Source: Bacteroidia bacterium (lineage in GTDB: Bacteria; Bacteroidota; Bacteroidia; Chitinophagales; Chitinophagaceae). Taken from it: DNA of 64,000 bases. Shown piece after piece: positions 43,685-52,233 of this stretch. The position numbers and the translations under genes are program-made. The first letter of the stretch is position 1. Every line of letters starts with the position of its first letter. The DNA is taken from contig JAUICZ010000001.1 of NCBI GenBank assembly GCA_030429205.1, forward strand, positions 1,788,806-1,852,805. The letters run 5' to 3'. The notes beneath the pieces were generated by a model. The model was not told the origin of the DNA. It saw nothing but the letters and a program-made list of their open reading frames with translations, and did not search any database.

Positions 43685-44887
43685 ATGAAAGTAAACACTA
43701 AAAGAATATCATTACGTAAAAAGATCTTTGGAACCATTATCGCCGCATTATTAATTGTATTTACGTTCTCCATCAGCGCCTTGTTCGAAGATGTAGACGC
43801 GGGGCAAATAGTTGTGATACAGGCACCCATTACCGGTGAACTATCCGTATACAAAGAGCCCGGCTGGGTAGGCCAGTGGTTTGGTAAGGCTACTCATTAC
43901 GAGAAGTCTGCACAGTTCTGGTTCAACACAACAGATAGGTTAGACCGTTCTATAAACGTTCGTTGGAACGATGCCGGTACAGCTACCATCAGTGGTTCTG
44001 TACGTTATAAAATGCCGTTGTCTGATGAGCGCATTATTGAGCTGCACAGCATATACGGTTCGCAGGAAGCCATTGAGAACGACCTGATAGAAACCAACCT
44101 TAAAAAGTCGATATATATGACCGGCCCCTTAATGAGCTCGAAAGAGTCGTACGCAGAAAAGCGTAGTTACCTTATCCAGTTAATTGAAGACCAGGCAGCA
44201 CGTGGTGTGTATCAAACCATACAAAAAGACGTAAAAGCCATCGATCCGATCTCGGGTCAGGAAAAGACCATAACCATTGTAGAGATACAGTATGACAGTG
44301 TGAAGAATTTGAAATTGAGGCAAGAAGTATCTCCGCTGAAAAGCTATGGTATTGCTTTGAGTAACCTTTCTATTGAAGGTATCAAGTACGACGAGAAGGT
44401 TGAAGCACAAATAGAAGCACAAAGAAAAGCTACTATGGAAGTACAAACCGCTATGGCAAAAGCAAAAGAGGCGGAACAAAGAGCCTTGACTGTTGAGAAA
44501 GAAGGACAGGCATCTGCTGCACAAGCTAAGTGGACACAAGAGGTAGAAGCTGCTAAGCAGGTAACACAAGCAGAAATGCGCCGCAAAGTAGCAGAAGAAG
44601 ATGTGAAAACCGCAGAGCTGCGTAAGAGACAAATGATCTTAGAAGGTGAGGGTGAAGCAGCTAAAAAGCGTTTGGTGATGCAGGCCGATGGTGCTTTGAA
44701 ACAAAAGCTGGAGGCCTGGTTAAGAGCCGAAGAAATGAAGTGGAGCGCATTTGCGCAGTTTAAAGGTAACCTGGTGCCGATGTATCAATCAGGTACCGAT
44801 GGTAAAAGCAGCAATGCTATGCAGTATATGGAGATCATGGGTATAAAAGCCATGAAAGATATATCGCTGGATATGAATACCAAGTAA
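43685..44887 (+). CDS. SPFH/band 7 domain membrane protein
   Basis: 400 aa. TM helix IFGTIIAALLIVFTFSISAL (about 14-33), then the SPFH domain (about 38-240: AGQIVVIQAPITGELSVYKE, NVRWNDAGTATISGSVRYKM, SYGIALSNLSIEGIKYDEKV), then a long Ala/Glu/Lys coiled coil (245-350: AKAKEAEQRALTVEKEGQA) of the stomatin/prohibitin type. Such proteins form oligomeric rings or microdomains that organise membrane proteins. Operon with the small gene upstream; terminator follows. Confidence 0.9.
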   Translation: MKVNTKRISLRKKIFGTIIAALLIVFTFSISALFEDVDAGQIVVIQAPITGELSVYKEPGWVGQWFGKATHYEKSAQFWFNTTDRLDRSINVRWNDAGTATISGSVRYKMPLSDERIIELHSIYGSQEAIENDLIETNLKKSIYMTGPLMSSKESYAEKRSYLIQLIEDQAARGVYQTIQKDVKAIDPISGQEKTITIVEIQYDSVKNLKLRQEVSPLKSYGIALSNLSIEGIKYDEKVEAQIEAQRKATMEVQTAMAKAKEAEQRALTVEKEGQASAAQAKWTQEVEAAKQVTQAEMRRKVAEEDVKTAELRKRQMILEGEGEAAKKRLVMQADGALKQKLEAWLRAEEMKWSAFAQFKGNLVPMYQSGTDGKSSNAMQYMEIMGIKAMKDISLDMNTK

Positions 44888-44894
44888 ACTATTA

Positions 44895-44918
44895 AGGAGC
44901 CGAAAGGCTCCTTTTTTT
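44895..44918 (+). terminator. Terminator of the SPFH operon
   Basis: AGGAGCC / GGCTCCT with loop GAAA, then a T7 tail. Confidence 0.9.
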
Positions 44919-45465
44919 ATAGTATTGTATCTTCTTTCTCTATCACCTGGCAACTAAAAGTAATGGTGTCATTACCCTTGCCCCAGTCTTTTACCAACTG
45001 TATTTTAGGTACGGTAATGGTCATCTTGCCGCTTTCTGCAATGGTTATCTCTGCTTTAGAAAGCTCACCATCCATACTGTTATAGTCGCTACCGCTGAGT
45101 AGATCGTGGTAGTTTATTGCTACTTGCTTGTTGGTCATATCCAGATCGTCTTCGTCTGCAATAATCTCATAGCTGGTTTCCGTAAGGCTGCCGCCACCAA
45201 TATAAAACCTGCAAGAGTTTACACCACTGGCATTGGTATCAGGTCTGTTTGTTTGTGCAGAGAGTTCCAGCCCACTCCATACACTACGGTCAGAATATCG
45301 AATATCCCACCTTTTGCCATCAATTTCTATATAACCCAGGTACTGTTTGGGCGGGTCTTTGACTTCAACATCAGGAACTGCGTCGTCTATGGCTTTTAAT
45401 GGGTTGCACGAAGGAGCTGCGAATAGGCAGCATAAGCTTATAGTTAATAGGTATACTCTTTGCAT
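44917..45465 (-). CDS. Lipoprotein of unknown function
   Basis: 182 aa. Lipobox AAPSC (Cys20). The mature part is beta-rich: YLGYIEIDGKRWDIRYSDR, CRFYIGGGSLTETSYEI, KITITVPKIQL-like closing strands. Size and strand pattern suggest a small beta-sandwich, but I do not recognise a family. Convergent with the SPFH gene. Confidence 0.72.
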   Translation of the reverse strand: MQRVYLLTISLCCLFAAPSCNPLKAIDDAVPDVEVKDPPKQYLGYIEIDGKRWDIRYSDRSVWSGLELSAQTNRPDTNASGVNSCRFYIGGGSLTETSYEIIADEDDLDMTNKQVAINYHDLLSGSDYNSMDGELSKAEITIAESGKMTITVPKIQLVKDWGKGNDTITFSCQVIEKEDTIL

Positions 45466-45530
45466 AGTTTATAGTGTTAATTGAGCAGCTAAGATAATCA
45501 TTTTTTAATTTTTATTTACGAGTTATTGTG

Positions 45531-45538
45531 TATTTTTG
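45531..45538 (+). promoter_or_regulatory. Promoter -7 box of the phage dnaB gene
   Basis: TATTTTTG preceded by TTGTG; similar to the boxes of the other phage blocks. ATG 22 bp downstream. The -33 box is not clear. Confidence 0.55.
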
Positions 45539-45560
45539 TCCTAGATAAAAAACACACATC

Positions 45561-46910
45561 ATGAAAACACATTCAGCACAAGAGGAGCTCTTTGCCGGTT
45601 ACCAGAAATTTATTGATTACGATACAGAGATGGAAAAAGCCGTACTGGGTGTCTGTCTGTTAGAGCCCCGATCATTCTCGCGCATACACGGCATAGTATC
45701 AGAAGATTGTTTTTATCAGGATAAGCACAAAGCCATTTACAATGCAATAGAAGATGTTTGGCAACAGGGCGATCAAATAGATCTGCTGACCGTTACACGC
45801 TGCCTGTACGATAAAAAGATTACGACACTGGGTACAGACGATACCTACTACTATGTTACCAGCACCACTTTTGATGTGGTGAACAGCAGCCATATAGTAC
45901 AATGGTGCTTAAAGCTGCGAGAGCTGGCAGCGCGCAGACTCATGATACAACTTACCAGTACCCGGTTTAAAGCAGACGATGTGCTGGAAGGTGCAGACGG
46001 TATACAAACACAAATACAAAAGGCATTACACATACGCCATGCTGCCGACTGGCAAGATGCATCTGTAACGGCTATAGAACTAACGAACCATATAGATGAA
46101 GTGATGAGTAATGATGTGGTAGGCGTAAGCACAGGCTTCCCTTCTTTGGATGATGTGAACGGAGGTTTCAGAGATGGACAGTTGGTAGTAATAGGTGCCA
46201 GACCATCGGTAGGTAAAAGTGCATTGATGGGTAAGATGGCTATATCTGCAGCCAATGTCGGTAAAAAGGTAGGCGTAATATCATTAGAGATGCCTGCAAA
46301 AGACATCTTTGGCAGATTAGTGAGCAGAGAAACAGGAGTACCCTTTGCAACAATAGACAGACATGGTGTTACTGACAAACAAGACCAACATACCATTACA
46401 CAAGCCATTAACGGTATGGCTGCATTGCCGCTTTATTTTTGCGATGCTACACAAGTAACCATACACGATATACGCGCCAAAGCAGAGCAACTACAACAGC
46501 GCTACGGCTTAGATATGCTGATGATAGACTACCTGCAACTGGTAGAAGAAACTGACAAATACAGAAGCCGTGAGCAGGGGGTAGCACAAATAAGCAGAGG
46601 TTTAAAAATGCTGGCCATGAACTTAGAGATACCTGTAATAGCACTCAGCCAGCTGAACAGAGAAAGTGAACACCGAGCCAACAAAAAGCCAACCATGGCC
46701 GATCTGCGAGAGAGTGGAGCGATAGAACAAGATGCAGATATTGTAATGCTATTGCATAGAGACTGGCAGGCAGGTATCACCCAAGATGCTTTTGGTAACA
46801 GTACAGAGCATCAGGCAGACTTGCTGATATATAAATGGCGCAATGGTAGCCCGAGAGACTTAAAACTGCATTTTCAACCGGAAACAATGAGCTTTAGTGA
46901 GGCTGCGTGA
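45561..46910 (+). CDS. dnaB: Replicative DNA helicase, DnaB family, phage type
   Basis: 449 aa. DnaB N-terminal domain (residues 17-120: DTEMEKAVLGVCLLEPRSFS) and a RecA-like C-terminal domain: Walker A GARPSVGKS (212-220), VGVISLEMPAKDIFGRLVS, Walker B MLMIDYLQLV, LSQLNRESEHR, the late arginine-finger region ESGAIEQDADIVMLLHRD. Shorter than typical chromosomal DnaB (about 470-500 aa) and lacking its usual neighbours, so it is probably phage-derived like the other three blocks. Its last 17 bp overlap the convergent HipT-like gene. Function: unwinding DNA at a replication fork. Confidence 0.85.
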   Translation: MKTHSAQEELFAGYQKFIDYDTEMEKAVLGVCLLEPRSFSRIHGIVSEDCFYQDKHKAIYNAIEDVWQQGDQIDLLTVTRCLYDKKITTLGTDDTYYYVTSTTFDVVNSSHIVQWCLKLRELAARRLMIQLTSTRFKADDVLEGADGIQTQIQKALHIRHAADWQDASVTAIELTNHIDEVMSNDVVGVSTGFPSLDDVNGGFRDGQLVVIGARPSVGKSALMGKMAISAANVGKKVGVISLEMPAKDIFGRLVSRETGVPFATIDRHGVTDKQDQHTITQAINGMAALPLYFCDATQVTIHDIRAKAEQLQQRYGLDMLMIDYLQLVEETDKYRSREQGVAQISRGLKMLAMNLEIPVIALSQLNRESEHRANKKPTMADLRESGAIEQDADIVMLLHRDWQAGITQDAFGNSTEHQADLLIYKWRNGSPRDLKLHFQPETMSFSEAA

Positions 46911-47841
46911 GTTTTAGTTGTCTTGCTTCTATTAGTTTTTTGTATTCACCTTTAAGTTTCTGTGTAATAAAACTATTGTCTATTTGTTTGAACCATTTTT
47001 TCTGTGCCGAGAAGAATTTATCATAGATGTTTTTTATTGCTTTTTCGTTTATACCTAAATAGTTGAAGAAGTAGTCAAAGTCCTTTTTGGTGAGTTTACT
47101 TTTTCTACCGTTTATCGTCAGGGCAAGTTCTTCATTGTCTTCAGGTATTAACAGTTTTGTTGGTACCAGGTCGTAGGCAGGAGCATATATATATCCAACG
47201 GAGGGCATATCTATCAATGAAAAGTTTTTCAGGTGCATATCGGCATTTCCGGTCAGGAATGAAAATAGCACTACTTCGGCGTAGTTTGTTAAGCTAAGGC
47301 CTGTATTTACAGTGTATTGTTTTATGAGTTTACCTATTTGCTCGTGCGAGCCCTTGTATTTATCCTCCGTTAGTCTTCCTGATAACTGGCACATATCTTC
47401 CATGTGTATTTTGCTACCATTGTTACGGTCGATTCTTTTAGTCAGATAACCCAGGTTGCCTGACTTTAGGCGAAAAAGAGTATGTGGTACTACGTTAATA
47501 CCTACTAATTCGGCCAGATGCATGGTCAGATCTTCAAGCTCAGGCAGTTCAGGATATTCCTCAAAAGGCGGTTTGAGTATGTACTGTCCGCTCAGGTCTG
47601 TAATAGTCAGCCTTGTATGCTCTATATCTTCTATTATGTCCAATGAGAGTTTTGGCTGAACCCCTGTTACTGCTATTCTCTTATTAATATTTCTTTTTGC
47701 AAGGCGGTACATTTCCCCCTCATCATAAGGAATGTCAGGTGCAGATTTATTGAATATTTTTTTTGCACAATTATTGTGAAAATCAGTTTCAGTATCAGGC
47801 AGTTTCTTATAACAATACAAGCAATTATTCATGTTCTTCAT
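46894..47841 (-). CDS. HipT-like Ser/Thr kinase toxin (HipA C-terminal domain)
   Basis: 315 aa. N-terminal mini zinc ribbon (CLYCYKKL, FHNNCAKK). Then TGVQPKLSLDI (the P-loop-like Q/K segment), YILKPP (ATP-contacting Lys), a loop MEDMCQLSGRLTEDKYKGS, catalytic TGNADMHLKNFSL (Asp) and the DFG-like YAPAYDLVPT. This is the HipA kinase core without its N-subdomain, which is the separate gene at 47825. Known HipA/HipT kinases phosphorylate aminoacyl-tRNA synthetases and stop growth. Starts inside the end of hipS-like gene (17-bp overlap). Confidence 0.88.
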   Translation of the reverse strand: MKNMNNCLYCYKKLPDTETDFHNNCAKKIFNKSAPDIPYDEGEMYRLAKRNINKRIAVTGVQPKLSLDIIEDIEHTRLTITDLSGQYILKPPFEEYPELPELEDLTMHLAELVGINVVPHTLFRLKSGNLGYLTKRIDRNNGSKIHMEDMCQLSGRLTEDKYKGSHEQIGKLIKQYTVNTGLSLTNYAEVVLFSFLTGNADMHLKNFSLIDMPSVGYIYAPAYDLVPTKLLIPEDNEELALTINGRKSKLTKKDFDYFFNYLGINEKAIKNIYDKFFSAQKKWFKQIDNSFITQKLKGEYKKLIEARQLKLTQPH

Positions 47842-48160
47842 TGTCTTTATCAGTTATACTTACGGCCCCTATACATTCTTTGCAGCATGCGAGTAACAGC
47901 CCCATACGGTCTCCTGTTTTTATTTTCCAACTTTTTGTGGCAATGTCCAGGAGCCAGCCCTCTGGTATCAATCCGTCAAAAAAGGAGAACAAAACATTGC
48001 TTTTAAAATTTTTCTGGGTTGTTGGTAATGTTAAGCTTACAGCAGGGTTATCTGAATTTGCCGTATACTCATCATAGTATTCAAATTCATACCCATCTGC
48101 AGTTTCTTTTAATTCTCCTGCTGCTTTTCCGTGCATCCAAACTATAGCTGTTTTGTGCAT
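47825..48160 (-). CDS. HipS-like HipA N-terminal domain protein
   Basis: 111 aa. Corresponds to the HipA N-subdomain 1: FEYYDEY, NPAVSLTLPTTQKNFKSN, LFSFFDGLIPEGWLLDI, WKIKTGDRMGLLLACC, ECIGAVSI. In HipBST systems this part (HipS) is the antitoxin and HipB acts as regulator; the arrangement here, order B-S-T, suggests the same. It overlaps the kinase gene by 17 bp and lies 3 bp after the HipB-like gene. Confidence 0.85.
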   Translation of the reverse strand: MHKTAIVWMHGKAAGELKETADGYEFEYYDEYTANSDNPAVSLTLPTTQKNFKSNVLFSFFDGLIPEGWLLDIATKSWKIKTGDRMGLLLACCKECIGAVSITDKDNEEHE

Positions 48161-48163
48161 ACA

Positions 48164-48364
48164 TTATATTTTTATGGGGCCAAGTTCATATCCGAATAGT
48201 TGCAGTACTTGGTTAACCTTGTCCATCCTTAATGTTTCCTTACCTTGCTCTATATCTCGGACAAAGCGCAGGCCTACTCCCGATTTCAGGCTTAACTCTT
48301 CTTGCGATAGTCCATATATTTTCCGCTGTTTCTTTAAGAACAATGAAAGTGTTTCTTTTCTCAT
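48164..48364 (-). CDS. HipB-like XRE DNA-binding regulator
   Basis: 66 aa, a single helix-turn-helix domain (LSQEELSLKSGVGLRFVRDIE). It is the first gene of the - strand operon and presumably binds the six palindromes upstream, the first of which ends 2 bp before its start codon and covers its ribosome-binding region (AAAAGG). Classic autoregulation of a toxin-antitoxin locus. Confidence 0.85.
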   Translation of the reverse strand: MRKETLSLFLKKQRKIYGLSQEELSLKSGVGLRFVRDIEQGKETLRMDKVNQVLQLFGYELGPIKI

Positions 48365-48366
48365 TT

Positions 48367-48586
48367 TATACCTTTTCGGGTATAAAGGTAAGTGAATTTA
48401 TATGATTATACCTAATCGGGTATAAATGTTGTTAGAAGTGTCTATTTTATACCCTATAGGGTATAAGTTTAGTGAAAAATAATTGATTATACCTAATCGG
48501 GTATAAATGTTGTTAGAAGTGTCTATTTTATACCCTATAGGGTATAAGTTTAGTGAAAAATAATTGATTATACCTTATCGGGTATA
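48367..48586. promoter_or_regulatory. Array of six HipB-type operators
   Basis: Six 18-bp palindromes TATACC-N6-GGTATA at 48367, 48407, 48448, 48488, 48529 and 48569, start-to-start 40-41 bp. Centres: TTTTCG, TAATCG, CTATAG, TAATCG, CTATAG, TTATCG. Copies 3 and 5 are perfect palindromes (TATACCCTATAGGGTATA). Confidence 0.88.
48404..48565. repeat. 81-bp tandem duplication within the operator array
   Basis: Two copies of the same 81-bp unit, 48404-48484 and 48485-48565, each holding two operators. A third partial copy starts at 48566 with one base change. Confidence 0.9.
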
Positions 48587-48633
48587 GTGTTTTAGAAACT
48601 AGAAAAAATATTTTGCAGTATCAGAAATGTACT

Positions 48634-48655
48634 TATCTTTGTGAGTAATTACTTA
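48634..48655 (+). promoter_or_regulatory. tetR promoter and operator
   Basis: -7 box TATCTTTG (48634-48641) followed at once by the palindrome TGAGTAATTACTTA (48642-48655, 6 of 7 pairs). It resembles the palindrome at 49210, upstream of the next operon. Confidence 0.65.
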
Positions 48656-48661
48656 CATACA

Positions 48662-49183
48662 GTGACGGAAAAACAAGAAAATATTCTAATGACGGCTTTA
48701 GAGCTTTTTGCTACACAGGGGTACCACGCGGTATCTACCAGTAAGATAGCAAAGCAGGCGGGTGTGTCAGAGGCGTTGATCTTTCGTCACTTTGAGAATA
48801 AGGAAGGACTGCTGGCATCTATCAAGTGCATTGCAGAAGAGCGGATGAAGGGGATAATGGCAGATATTGTAATGAGTACCGACCCTAAAGAGGTGATTCG
48901 CAAAACCCTGCAAATGCCGTTACAGATAACAGAGAAGGAATATAAAGTGTGGCGGTTGACCTATGCGCTAAAGTGGCAAACCAATAGTTACGACCCCAAG
49001 AAGATGGAGCCAATAAAACTGGTACTGACAGATGCTTTTACAAAGCTGAAGTATGAAGATCCTGCTGCTGAGACAGAGCTGGTACTTATGTTCTTGGATG
49101 GTGCGGCAACAGCAATATTGTTACATGAACCGGATAATAAAAAAGACATCATAGATGCGCTTTTAAAGAAATACGACTTGTAG
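48662..49183 (+). CDS. TetR/AcrR family regulator
   Basis: Start GTG at 48662 chosen because the GTG at 48641 lies inside the -7 box and palindrome. 173 aa. HTH: LFATQGYHAVSTSKIAKQAG then VSEALIFRHFENKEGLL (about 15-50). C-terminal ligand domain helical (LQMPLQITEKEYKVWRLTYAL, TELVLMFLDGAATAILLH). Probably represses itself and the downstream operon through the two similar palindromes; inducer unknown, though the operon suggests a small organic compound. Confidence 0.85.
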   Translation: MTEKQENILMTALELFATQGYHAVSTSKIAKQAGVSEALIFRHFENKEGLLASIKCIAEERMKGIMADIVMSTDPKEVIRKTLQMPLQITEKEYKVWRLTYALKWQTNSYDPKKMEPIKLVLTDAFTKLKYEDPAAETELVLMFLDGAATAILLHEPDNKKDIIDALLKKYDL

Positions 49184-49209
49184 TCTATTTTTTTGACTAT
49201 AAGTGTAAG

Positions 49210-49223
49210 TAAGTAATCACTTA
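49210..49223 (+). promoter_or_regulatory. Operator of the SDR operon
   Basis: TAAGTAATCACTTA, 6 of 7 pairs, with an additional AAGTAAGT half-site upstream. A -7-like box (TA then T-run and TTTG, 49186-49195) lies 14 bp before it. Confidence 0.55.
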
Positions 49224-49237
49224 ATAAATTGATAACA

Positions 49238-49348
49238 ATGAGCAGAGTAGACGAAGTGAAAAGACAAATACAAAGACTGTTGGAGCGTTTAGCACCAAAG
49301 CCTAAAAAGTTAATTCCGATACCGATACCAACTAAAAACAAGCAATAA
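49238..49348 (+). CDS. 36-aa small protein
   Basis: ATG 49238, TAA 49346-49348. Basic amphipathic peptide: MSRVDEVKRQIQRLLERL then PKPKKLIPIPIPTKNKQ. First ORF after the operator and 24 bp before the first SDR gene, so it would be the operon leader gene. No family recognised; it could be a regulatory leader peptide. Confidence 0.45.
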   Translation: MSRVDEVKRQIQRLLERLAPKPKKLIPIPIPTKNKQ

Positions 49349-49372
49349 CTAAAAAAGTATAAAACTATAGAT

Positions 49373-50152
49373 ATGAGCCATACAGCATTAATTACAGGAG
49401 CATCATCGGGCATAGGCGAAGAGCTGGCACGCATACATGCCGCAGCAGGAGACAACCTGGTATTGGTCGCACGTACAGAGACCAAGTTGCAGGCCTTAAA
49501 AAAAGAACTGGAGACCAAACACAACATCAATGTAACATATATTGTAAAAGACCTGACCCAACCTACAGCAGCAAGAGAAGTGTATGATGAGGTTGAGCAA
49601 TCGGGTATAACTGTAGACTACCTCATCAACAATGCAGGCTTTGGTGGCTTGGGTAAATTCCACGAGCGTGAGTGGGAGAAAGATCTTGCAATGATCAACC
49701 TGAACATAGTAGCACTAACTGCATTAACGCGCTTTTTCCTACCGGACATGGTGGAGCGTAATAGTGGTAGGATACTGAATGTCTCTTCTACAGCATCACT
49801 CTTGCCCGGTCCGTTACAAGCGGTGTATTATGCAACAAAAGCATATGTAACATCCTTCAGCAATGCTATAGCAGAAGAGCTCCATGATACCAATGTTACC
49901 GTTACAGCATTACTACCGGGCGCTACAGAAACAAAGTTCGGCAGTGTGTCGGGCATGGATAAAACAGTGATGTTTAAGAACACCGCCAGCGCAAAAGAAG
50001 TGGCACAAGATGGTTATGACGGAATGATGGCTGGTAAGCTGGATGTAATATCGGGTATAGGTTTTGCCAACAAAATAATGATGGCCGTAGCACCACTAAT
50101 GCCAAAGAAAATGGTGCTGAAACAAGTACGCCAAATGCAAGAAGTCAATTAA
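49373..50152 (+). CDS. Short-chain dehydrogenase/reductase, DltE-like
   Basis: 259 aa. NAD(P)-binding TGASSGIGEELA (8-19), NNAG at LINNAGFGG, catalytic Ser in NVSSTASLLPG and YATKAY (YxxxK). The overall pattern (LVLVARTETKLQALKKEL, TALTRFFLPDMV) is of the oxidoreductase group that reduces or oxidises small carbonyl/alcohol substrates. First enzyme of the operon. Confidence 0.9.
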   Translation: MSHTALITGASSGIGEELARIHAAAGDNLVLVARTETKLQALKKELETKHNINVTYIVKDLTQPTAAREVYDEVEQSGITVDYLINNAGFGGLGKFHEREWEKDLAMINLNIVALTALTRFFLPDMVERNSGRILNVSSTASLLPGPLQAVYYATKAYVTSFSNAIAEELHDTNVTVTALLPGATETKFGSVSGMDKTVMFKNTASAKEVAQDGYDGMMAGKLDVISGIGFANKIMMAVAPLMPKKMVLKQVRQMQEVN

Positions 50153-50179
50153 TAAACACTATAAAATATCATATTAACA

Positions 50180-51001
50180 ATGCAAAAGACAATTTTAATT
50201 ACAGGGGCCAGTAGTGGTATTGGCAGAGCAAGCGCAGAGCTATTTCATAAAAATGGTTGGAATGTTGTTGCTACTATGCGTACGCCCGAGAAAGAAGAAG
50301 AGTTAACAAAGCTGGACAATGTGTTGGTTACAAAACTGGACGTGCAAGATCAGTCGTCTATCAACAACGCAATACAACAAGCTATAGATAAGTATGGTAA
50401 AATAGATGTGTTGCTAAACAATGCTGGCTATGGTTTGGCAGGTAGTTTCGAGTCGATGAATGAAGAGACTATAAGAAGGCAGTTTGAGGTAAATGTGTTT
50501 GGTTTGTTTGCTGTTACGCAAGCCGTATTACCACACATGAGAAAAGAGAAGAGTGGTATGCTGATCAATATCTCTTCTGTTGGTGGCAGAATGACCTTCC
50601 CGTTATTCTCTTTGTATCACGCTACAAAGTTTGCGGTAGAAGGCTTTAGTGAATCTATGCAATACGAGATGGAGCAAATAGGTGTACAAGTGAAGGTGGT
50701 AGAACCGGGCTCTGTAAAAACAGAGTTTGCAGGACGTTCATTAGATTTTCAGCACAACGAAGAGCTGGCAGAGTATAATGAGTTGATACATAAAGTAACC
50801 TCAGGTTTTGAAGAGAGAAGAAAAGAAGGTGCGGGTAGCACACCTGATATGACAGCTGCCGTGATATACGAAGCTGCTACAGATGGTAAAGACCAGTTAC
50901 GCTATCGTGCAGGCGAAGATGCCGAACAGCTACTTACTGCAAGGGCAGGTATGGATGATGTATCTTTCAGAGACATGATCAAACAGAATTTTTCTTTGTA
51001 A
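50180..51001 (+). CDS. Short-chain dehydrogenase/reductase
   Basis: 273 aa. TGASSGIGRASAELF (cofactor), LLNNAGYGLAG, NISSVGGRMTFP (Ser) and YHATKFAVEG (YxxxK). Classical SDR with a slightly longer C-terminus than its neighbour. 27 bp after the previous gene, so same operon. Different substrate group likely. Confidence 0.9.
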   Translation: MQKTILITGASSGIGRASAELFHKNGWNVVATMRTPEKEEELTKLDNVLVTKLDVQDQSSINNAIQQAIDKYGKIDVLLNNAGYGLAGSFESMNEETIRRQFEVNVFGLFAVTQAVLPHMRKEKSGMLINISSVGGRMTFPLFSLYHATKFAVEGFSESMQYEMEQIGVQVKVVEPGSVKTEFAGRSLDFQHNEELAEYNELIHKVTSGFEERRKEGAGSTPDMTAAVIYEAATDGKDQLRYRAGEDAEQLLTARAGMDDVSFRDMIKQNFSL

Positions 51002-51081
51002 TAGTTTAATAAACTAAGCTGCGGGCAGTAGTGCTCGTAGCTTCTTACACCCACTTAGTTTTGATAAAGAAAGCACTTAAA

Positions 51082-52191
51082 ATGACAGGCATAACTATAT
51101 TGAGCATCGTGGTACTATTGGTGATAGTTACGGCGATCCTTGTGAATACCAGTCCGCAGTTTGGCGGCAAGCCTACAAAAGAGCAAAAGCTACAGTATGC
51201 ACAAACAGGGCATTATGAGGATGGAAAGTTTGTGAACCAGATACCTTCTGAAATGGAGATAGGGTTTAAGGATATGCCATCGTTGATATACAAACAGTTT
51301 AAGAAAGACCCTGACAGGCAACCCTCTGAAAAGTTTGATATACAGCATATAGACTCGCTGGAGATAGAGCGCAAACCAGACTCTATTACACGGCTTACAT
51401 GGTTTGGTCATTCCTCTTTTTTACTGGAGATAGCAGGTAAGAAGATACTGTTGGATCCTATGTTTGGAGATGTACCCGCACCACATCCCTGGTTAGGTAA
51501 ATCCAGATACTCAAAAGGGTTACCGATAGAGATAGAGAAGCTGCCGAAGATTGATGCCATCATTATGTCGCACGATCACTACGATCATCTGGACTATGGC
51601 TCTATTATGAAGTTGAAAGAAAAGACAGAACAGTTTTATATGCCACTGGGCGTTGGTGCACACTTTAGAAAATGGGGTGTAGAAGAAAGCCGCATACACG
51701 AGCTGGATTGGTGGGACGATATTAAGCTGGATAGCCTGACATTTACCTGTACACCTGCACGACATTTTTCGGGACGAGGGTTTATAAGAGCAGAAACATT
51801 GTGGAGCTCTTGGGTGATACAATCGCCTGAAAAGAACATATACTTTAGCGGAGACAGTGGTTACGGGCCACACTTTAAAAAGATAGGCGAAAAGTTTGGT
51901 CACTTTGATTTCGCCATGATGGAGTGTGGACAGTACAACGAAAAATGGCAAGCCATACACATGATGCCCGAAGAAACCATACAGGCCGCTATAGATGTAA
52001 ATGCAGCTGTTACTCAACCCATACACTGGGGAGCATTCACTCTATCGCTACACAGCTGGACAGACCCGATAGAACGCGCCAGCAAGGAAGCCGCAAATAA
52101 AGGTGTAACCCTGTGTACCCCGGAAATAGGAGAGGCCGTATTGATAGGAGAACAATACCCTAATAGTAAATGGTGGGAGCAGGTGAAATAA
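51082..52191 (+). CDS. Metallo-beta-lactamase-fold hydrolase (NAPE-PLD/UlaG-like)
   Basis: 369 aa from ATG 51082 (MTGITILSIVVLLVIVTAIL, N-terminal membrane anchor); the longer GTG/TTG starts lack support. Motifs: LTWFGHSSFLLEIAGKKILL, SHDHYDHLDYG (HxHxDH), CTPARHFSGRG, FSGDSGYGPHF and THW-type IHWGAF. Pattern HSSFLL plus HxHxDH fits the group of NAPE-PLD/UlaG-like zinc hydrolases. Probably cleaves a phosphodiester or lactone bond at the membrane. Third enzyme of the operon. Confidence 0.87.
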   Translation: MTGITILSIVVLLVIVTAILVNTSPQFGGKPTKEQKLQYAQTGHYEDGKFVNQIPSEMEIGFKDMPSLIYKQFKKDPDRQPSEKFDIQHIDSLEIERKPDSITRLTWFGHSSFLLEIAGKKILLDPMFGDVPAPHPWLGKSRYSKGLPIEIEKLPKIDAIIMSHDHYDHLDYGSIMKLKEKTEQFYMPLGVGAHFRKWGVEESRIHELDWWDDIKLDSLTFTCTPARHFSGRGFIRAETLWSSWVIQSPEKNIYFSGDSGYGPHFKKIGEKFGHFDFAMMECGQYNEKWQAIHMMPEETIQAAIDVNAAVTQPIHWGAFTLSLHSWTDPIERASKEAANKGVTLCTPEIGEAVLIGEQYPNSKWWEQVK

Positions 52192-52233
52192 TAAAGTTTT
52201 GTACCTTAAAATGGTAATAACACCCACGCACTA

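Noticed and set aside
45851-46408. 185-codon open frame opposite dnaB
   Set aside because: Antisense shadow of a clearly coding helicase gene with Walker motifs.
48367-48586. Regular repeats looking like a short CRISPR array
   Set aside because: Repeats are 18-bp palindromes, the spacers between them are themselves duplicated, and no cas gene is near. The HipB-like gene next to it explains them as operators.
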